Assembly: GCA_022702485.1 (NCBI GenBank)
Contig: JAJIYY010000003.1
Coordinates: 1,567,501 to 1,631,500 of the forward strand
DNA: 64,000 nucleotides
Direction: 5' to 3'
From: Simplicillium sp. C3G150-2
Lineage: Eukaryota; Ascomycota; Sordariomycetes; Hypocreales; Cordycipitaceae
Shown here: piece by piece, positions 59,001 through 64,000 of the stretch
How the letters are laid out: every line of letters starts with the position of its first letter
Position numbering within the stretch: position 1 is the stretch's first letter
The notes under the pieces: model-generated
The model's database searches: none
What the model saw: the letters and a program-made list of their open reading frames with translations, nothing else
What the model was told of the DNA's origin: nothing
Translations under genes and position numbers: made by a program

Positions 59001-62000
59001 CACCTAACATCTCGCTGCGACGCTGCGTGGGCAAAAAGTACGCCGTCTCAGTACCCGAACAGCCACACCAACGAACGGACCAATCCTCGTTTTTCGTACT
59101 GTAGCCGACTCCAACAATGATTCTCATCCACGCGAGCTCTTGCCAACTGACATTTCCGCCTTCCGAAATTGTCAGAGATGAAGCGAGTCCGATAGGCAAT
59201 GCAGAGGGCCATTCATTCTCACGCCCTTATCTCTTCAATTGGCATGCTCCAATTCAAACTGGACCACTTGATTCATTTATCGCTTCATACGCCGTCGCGC
59301 ACCACGCCATCTTTGGCCCCGTTCTCAAAAGGTCCTGCTTGAATCAAGAGCTGATACGGCGACTCTTCGCAAACCCCCCCCCCCCCTTGGCTACTCTGGT
59401 GATAACAACATAACAGCCATCATCGTGTATCTGAGCAAACCTCGTCCACCGAAAAGCATGGCTTTCAAAGCCCGCAAGCCTCAGTGGACGCCGCTTTCTT
59501 GGCATAAGATGGATCCGAACAAAGGGACCTACCTTCTTCGAGATAGCCTCTTCGGTGGGCTATCAAGTGACAAGGAATTCTGGCCCAAGAGGCGCGCATA
59601 GGGTCAGCCACTGCCAATACACCGTGCCGCTATTCCGAGGCAAGCGTGCGCTGTAATCAGCCACTCCATTTATCCCAGCTGGTCCGGAGTAAGCATCCAA
59701 ATTGTCCGGGGTAGTTGCTTCGTTCATGGCAATCACCTGTCATAGCAGAGGCCAAGCGCCATGCTCTGTCTAAGCGGGTGCTTTCGCTGCGCACATGCTA
59801 CCACGATAATTTACTGGTGAGATTCAGGATTGGCTGCAACTTAGCGGCCAGCCAACCACAGCCCCTGCACAATTATGCCCATGGAGGATCGCCGCAAGCC
59901 ACGCTGGAACGGTTGAATCTAGCCCGCGAATGGCAACTGGTCCCTTTCATCCTGTCTCCAAAAACTTCTGGGCACCAGTTTTAACCCCGGTGACTTCCAA
60001 ATCAAGGTATGGCTTTGCGGCTGGTAAGGACAAATGATCGGTGGGCGCCGCCATATGGCTGGAGGCAGCTCTTCTGTCCCCAAACCGGTCTGCCCGTATG
60101 GCTAATCAATTACAGCGCATTACTGGTTGGTTAATTTCGCCTCCTCTTATTACACGAGGAACTTCTGTCAACGTCTTTTGGTCTTGGCGCTTGAGTTGCT
60201 CGTGGAGTCGATCCATTCTTCCCCGACCCCCTTTTGTCTCTCATCCGACGACCTGTGCTCAATGTGTTACTAGTCTTCCCAGCGCCATGTGTTTGGATTA
60301 CCGACTCTTTGGTCAAATGGGCTCGAAGATTCAATTGTTGTTGTTACCCCTCGGCCGAATGCCACCCAAAATCGAGGGGCGAAATTTTCGTATCGGGCGA
60401 GTTCTGCTCCTTCGTGGCCAACCTCTAGTCGTGACGTGCTTGCCACTCGTTTATTCCCACAGCACTCGACGCTTTTGGGTTGCTCTACGAGGGCAAACCC
60501 GAGGTAACTCCTCAGCGATATCGACCTCATATCTTGCCCTGAGATACCGGTTCTTGCCAACATGAGAACGCATGCAGTTAATATGCGCACGCCCGTCCTC
60601 AGTTCATTCGTTAGCGTCTCAGCTCTCACTCTAGCGCATCCCCATTTCCACGCTGTTTTGTTCTAGAAGTGCCGCCACAGCGGCGGCGGGATGTGGCTTA
60701 CTCGTGGTTTCCGCGTGTCCCATGCACCTAATAATCATCCAGTTCAACCAGGGCAAGAGTTGCTTCATTTCTTTGGTCCGCTGCCGCTCATTGGTTGTCA
60801 ACCCCAGCGTTCCAGGCCTACTGCAGCCAAACAATACGCCCGAATATTGCAGATCGACATATCCATCTCGGGATTTCAATGTTGGGAGCAAGCAGCCGGT
60901 TACTAGGCTGTGTGTGGTGTGCCAACTCGATTGTAGACTGACGCCAAGCAGAATTTCGGTTGGCGTTTTTCCAAGAACGCCATTCCTGGAGACAAGAAAT
61001 CACAAGAATTGTGGCATATTTCCGGCTCGGCGATTTTGCCTCAATGGAGTCCTTCTCTTTGGCGCTCTGCCAAGATGCCTATCATCGCCCAGCCATCGCC
61101 GAGATAGTTCGGCGCAGACGATGTGCAAGGGGAATGATGCTGTCACCGCGAAAGTAAATGGGCAGTATCATGCCTGGCAGGGACATATCGCTCTGAATAG
61201 GCAATGATAACTTGAAAGGGCACATGGATGTAAGTCAAAGCCCCAAGGCAGCTCCTATTCTTGATTTGCAGAGCTAGCTCCTTCCCGAGCAATCCTTCGA
61301 GGCCCCACGTAGTATTCCGACCTGCCAATCTTCTTGGCCCAGTTTAAATTTGGTGTTTTGACATGACACCGCACACCAGGTGCAATCTGTCAGGGCTGAC
61401 CACAGTGATCGTCTGCACTTAAAACGCATCCTTCATAGAATTTTACAGTGCAAACGGCCGCGGTTGACGCCTCGTTTATTCGTCAAAGACTTCCAACCCT
61501 GCGCAGCGTCTGAGCTCAATTCCCAAGCCTCCATCTGAGCTACTTGATTTGCCACTCGCAGACGCCTCGGGGTTAAACATAGTAGAGAGCACGTTACATG
61601 GAATATGCCTGACAATGCCACAAGGAACAAAGAACCCAAGTGTGGAGGGTGGCTCTCGCTGTCCATTGGCTGCAGCGAGACCTTGTGATGGCCGCATCGC
61701 AGACTTGCATCTAGCCTTCACATCAAGCAGCCATGCAAGTCAAGGAAGAAATTTCTCTGCAAGTGAACACTGCATTCACCCGCTCTTTCCCCAAGAAAAA
61801 GAAGTTTGCCTTTCTGGATCGGCACTTAGATACGCCGATCGACGTGGACCTAGACTTTGGGTCGTTGGGCAAAATAATACGTTGCATTACACATTAGTCA
61901 AAAATAAGCCGCAGAAAGAAATACACGCCACTCCGAGTTTCCCAAGGCTTCGTAGTCAATCTACTCTCACACTCTCTTTGCTGTAGTGCAGGTAAGCACT

Positions 62001-63425
62001 TGCAGACTTTCCCTCGGCAGGTCGATGCCAAGTACAGTATTCACTCGGAGCCTTCGGCGTTGCTTGACATGATTTCGAGGCAATTATTCTCGCCAAGCCG
62101 CTGTAAAGGAAGCACAGGAAGTTTCCTTCCAATTCTAGTCGTAAATTGGCAATATAAGAGATACATGTTTCCCGCATGATATGCCACTCTCCGAATCCAT
62201 TAGGTAAAAAATGGGACCGTCACAGCGAACAGCAACCTGGCTTTGATGCTACAAAGGCCACCGAAAAGTGGCTTTGGAAGGCAAATCTACCCTATTTCCA
62301 CTTTCCCCATGGGGCTTACAACATGAATCCCCGCAGTGAGGTGTTGCCACAGCTGCGCTCCAACTTCAGCCTCTCCAGTACTGTAACCCGCTGTTTGCCG
62401 CTCCATTCCACATGTTGAGGACCAGATCTGAATCTCAAATCAGCTCAGAATGCAATATACAGACATACCATGTTGGGCGGCGACGTCTCCTAACGCAATG
62501 GCTCCGCAGCCTCCAGCACTTGCTCTTCGTATGCGTGGTAGCCCGCAAACCAGGGTATCTGTGGCTCTTGGCATGTGGCCCTTGCCTGAATCACGGCTCT
62601 CAGCTCCGTCCCTGCTGCGTCGGTTCATTCGGCCAGTCAAGGCTCTATTCACATTCCTGTTTGGGCAAATGGCTGTATTGTAATGAACTTTGTGGATTGG
62701 GGAAGGCTGTTGGCCGAGGATAGCGGCACGGCAAAACCTTGCCGTAAGAAACGCACCGCTACTTCGACCAACCTTTGCAGTGAAAGTCGTAGCACTTGGA
62801 GAACTGAGTGCTCAATGTACCCTTTCTAGCATTTCTGCGGTAGTTGTTGGCGCTTTTTTTTTGTCTGATTGAAGTTGTGATACTGCTCCGATGGTTAGTT
62901 TCTTCCACACGAACATCTTAAAACGACAAAAACATGTCAGTCCAACGAATTATGTGAGCTGTATAGCATGCGGAAGATGGTTCCCAAACAGCTCTTTGAC
63001 CAATGTAGTCAAACAGAGGAACTATGACGGCCGCGGCCATCATGTTGCATTTTCCACGGGGCTCTCCGTTTGCTCCCATGGTCCCCTTGTCCCGAGATCA
63101 CTCATAATAATTATTTCCCCAAGCAACGGGTAATGGAATTTGTGGAAGATTCGGAAAAATTTGTCGTATTTGAAGATGCGTGATCCCAACTGTCGCCGTC
63201 TAATATACAGTCTTTGGCGATGTCCACTGTCAACGTTCTCGAACCATCGCCAAACAAAAAGTCCCCGTTCCATATACCGCTCAAGCAAATCTTTGGATTA
63301 TCTCATATCATATATATCGCTATATGCGCTTCCATTCTTCCCATATCCTATTATCGTATCGTACATGTTGCGAGTGTCATGTTGCTCGAGGCTCGGATCG
63401 GATCTTCGGGTCGTCTCGTATATGG
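56093..63425. other. 7.3-kb region with no supported gene
   Basis: Base composition is close to coding DNA and many short open frames occur on both strands, but none has a family feature, consistent codon pattern or splice-joined continuation. Small features: a CACAT/CCCAT microsatellite at about 57691-57717, a 12-bp direct repeat (agcggttctgct) at 58454-58477, and a C13 run at 59374-59386. It must contain the OPT promoter. It could hide a non-coding RNA or a fast-evolving gene; I cannot support one. Confidence 0.5.
59374..59386 (+). repeat. C13 homopolymer run
   Basis: Thirteen consecutive C in a gene-free region. Prone to length error in sequencing. Confidence 0.8.
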
Positions 63426-63968
63426 CTATTTTGTCGCAAGACCAGCTTCTTTGCGCATTTCCTCTCTTCTCGCCTCTGCTTCTTTTTGTAGGGTCTTTCC
63501 AGCGGCCAGGGCAGCTTTCTTCTTGCGTTCTTCCTCCTCCTTGACTACCACCCAAACTAACCAGCTGTTAGCGTCATGTCTTGCCAATACTCGCCATGTC
63601 CTGCAACTAGATTATCTCAGTGTCACTAACTTGGTTTATCAGACTTGGAATATTCCTTTAGTCTCGTTACGAATTCGTCGAATTCTTGCTGTCGCTCTTC
63701 GCGCGTCTCGATGCTCTTCTTCAAAAGATCCGGGTTGTATTTCGCTCGCAGTTGCTCCTCGGTCGGCGTTACCCAGTATGTGAATGCAGGACCGCCAACA
63801 CTAACGAGTATTCCTCTGCAATAATGTTAGTCCCGTTGCGACGATGCAAGTCGGTGCAGCGGAAGCAACGCCGGTTGTCCAATCGGACTTGGGTGAAGGA
63901 AGAGCGACTTACCCCGCGATGACCTTGGACCAAAGCTTCCAATTGGTGGCGGCTTTCTTGCCTGCCAT
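63426..63968 (-). CDS. cbp4: Cbp4, cytochrome bc1 complex assembly factor
   Basis: Small mitochondrial inner-membrane protein needed to assemble cytochrome b into complex III. Exons 63968-63913, 63815-63631 and 63556-63426 give 123 residues. The N-terminus MAGKKAATNWKLW is followed by one membrane segment (VIAGGILVSVGGPAFTYWV), then the family hallmark VTPTEEQLRAKYNPDLLKKS, the coiled-coil-like RLKEYSKSDKPIWVVVKEEE and an Ala/Lys/Glu-rich C-terminal tail. Each intron joins in frame with good donors. The gene is complete within the window. Its divergent neighbour, if any, is outside. Confidence 0.93.
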
Positions 63969-64000
63969 ATTGCTTATGCCGTAGATGATAGTCGTAAATA

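Noticed and set aside
60041..60565. 174-codon plus-strand open frame
   Set aside because: No recognisable domain or signal; competing frames on the other strand are equally open.

Overview
The window is nuclear DNA from a filamentous ascomycete. Genes are compact, with many 48-80 nt introns (one of 277 nt), intergenic spacers are long, and the genes are typical of Pezizomycotina: homogentisate dioxygenase, PDR-type and MRP-type ABC transporters, OPT transporters, Sam50, Ubc6, Cbp4, UstYa-family enzymes and a bANK regulator. A Sordariomycete, possibly Hypocreales, is my guess. The sequence does not name the species. All gene models were spliced by eye, and reading frames close across every intron given.

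Left part (1-33 kb): 3' end of homogentisate 1,2-dioxygenase; an OPT oligopeptide transporter; a TMEM135-like membrane protein; a BTB-like protein with a long disordered N-terminus; a divergent pair encoding Ubc6 (tail-anchored ER ubiquitin-conjugating enzyme) and Sam50 (mitochondrial outer-membrane beta-barrel assembly); a full-size ABC-G (PDR) pump followed by a full-length ABC-C (MRP) pump; and a histidine phosphatase. This is mostly housekeeping and transport.

Middle part (34-53 kb): an FAD monooxygenase and a hemerythrin-like protein lead into what looks like an undescribed biosynthetic cluster for a dikaritin-type (ustiloxin/phomopsin-like) ribosomal peptide. Its centre is a secreted precursor at 47859-48305, a signal peptide followed by six 20-residue units separated by Kex2-type Lys-Arg sites. 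Around it lie four type II membrane proteins carrying paired HxxHC motifs (two classical UstYa/DUF3328 proteins, two of a divergent subfamily), a membrane-anchored tyrosinase/UstQ-like protein that appears to have lost all its copper ligands, a covalent-FAD oxidase, a beta-lactamase-fold protein with a displaced nucleophile, a sugar-transporter-like MFS/GPH permease and a TOXE-like bANK (bZIP basic region plus ankyrin) regulator. A 42-residue secreted peptide gene at 38876-39066 may be a second, single-copy precursor. Proposed flow (inference): bANK switches the genes on; the precursor enters the secretory pathway; Kex2 cuts at KR; lumen-facing UstYa-type oxidases and the tyrosinase-like protein cyclise a Tyr-x-Val-x-Asp core; the MFS protein handles export or uptake.

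Right part (53-64 kb): a second OPT transporter borders the cluster, then about 7.3 kb with no gene I can support, then CBP4 (cytochrome bc1 assembly factor) at the right edge.
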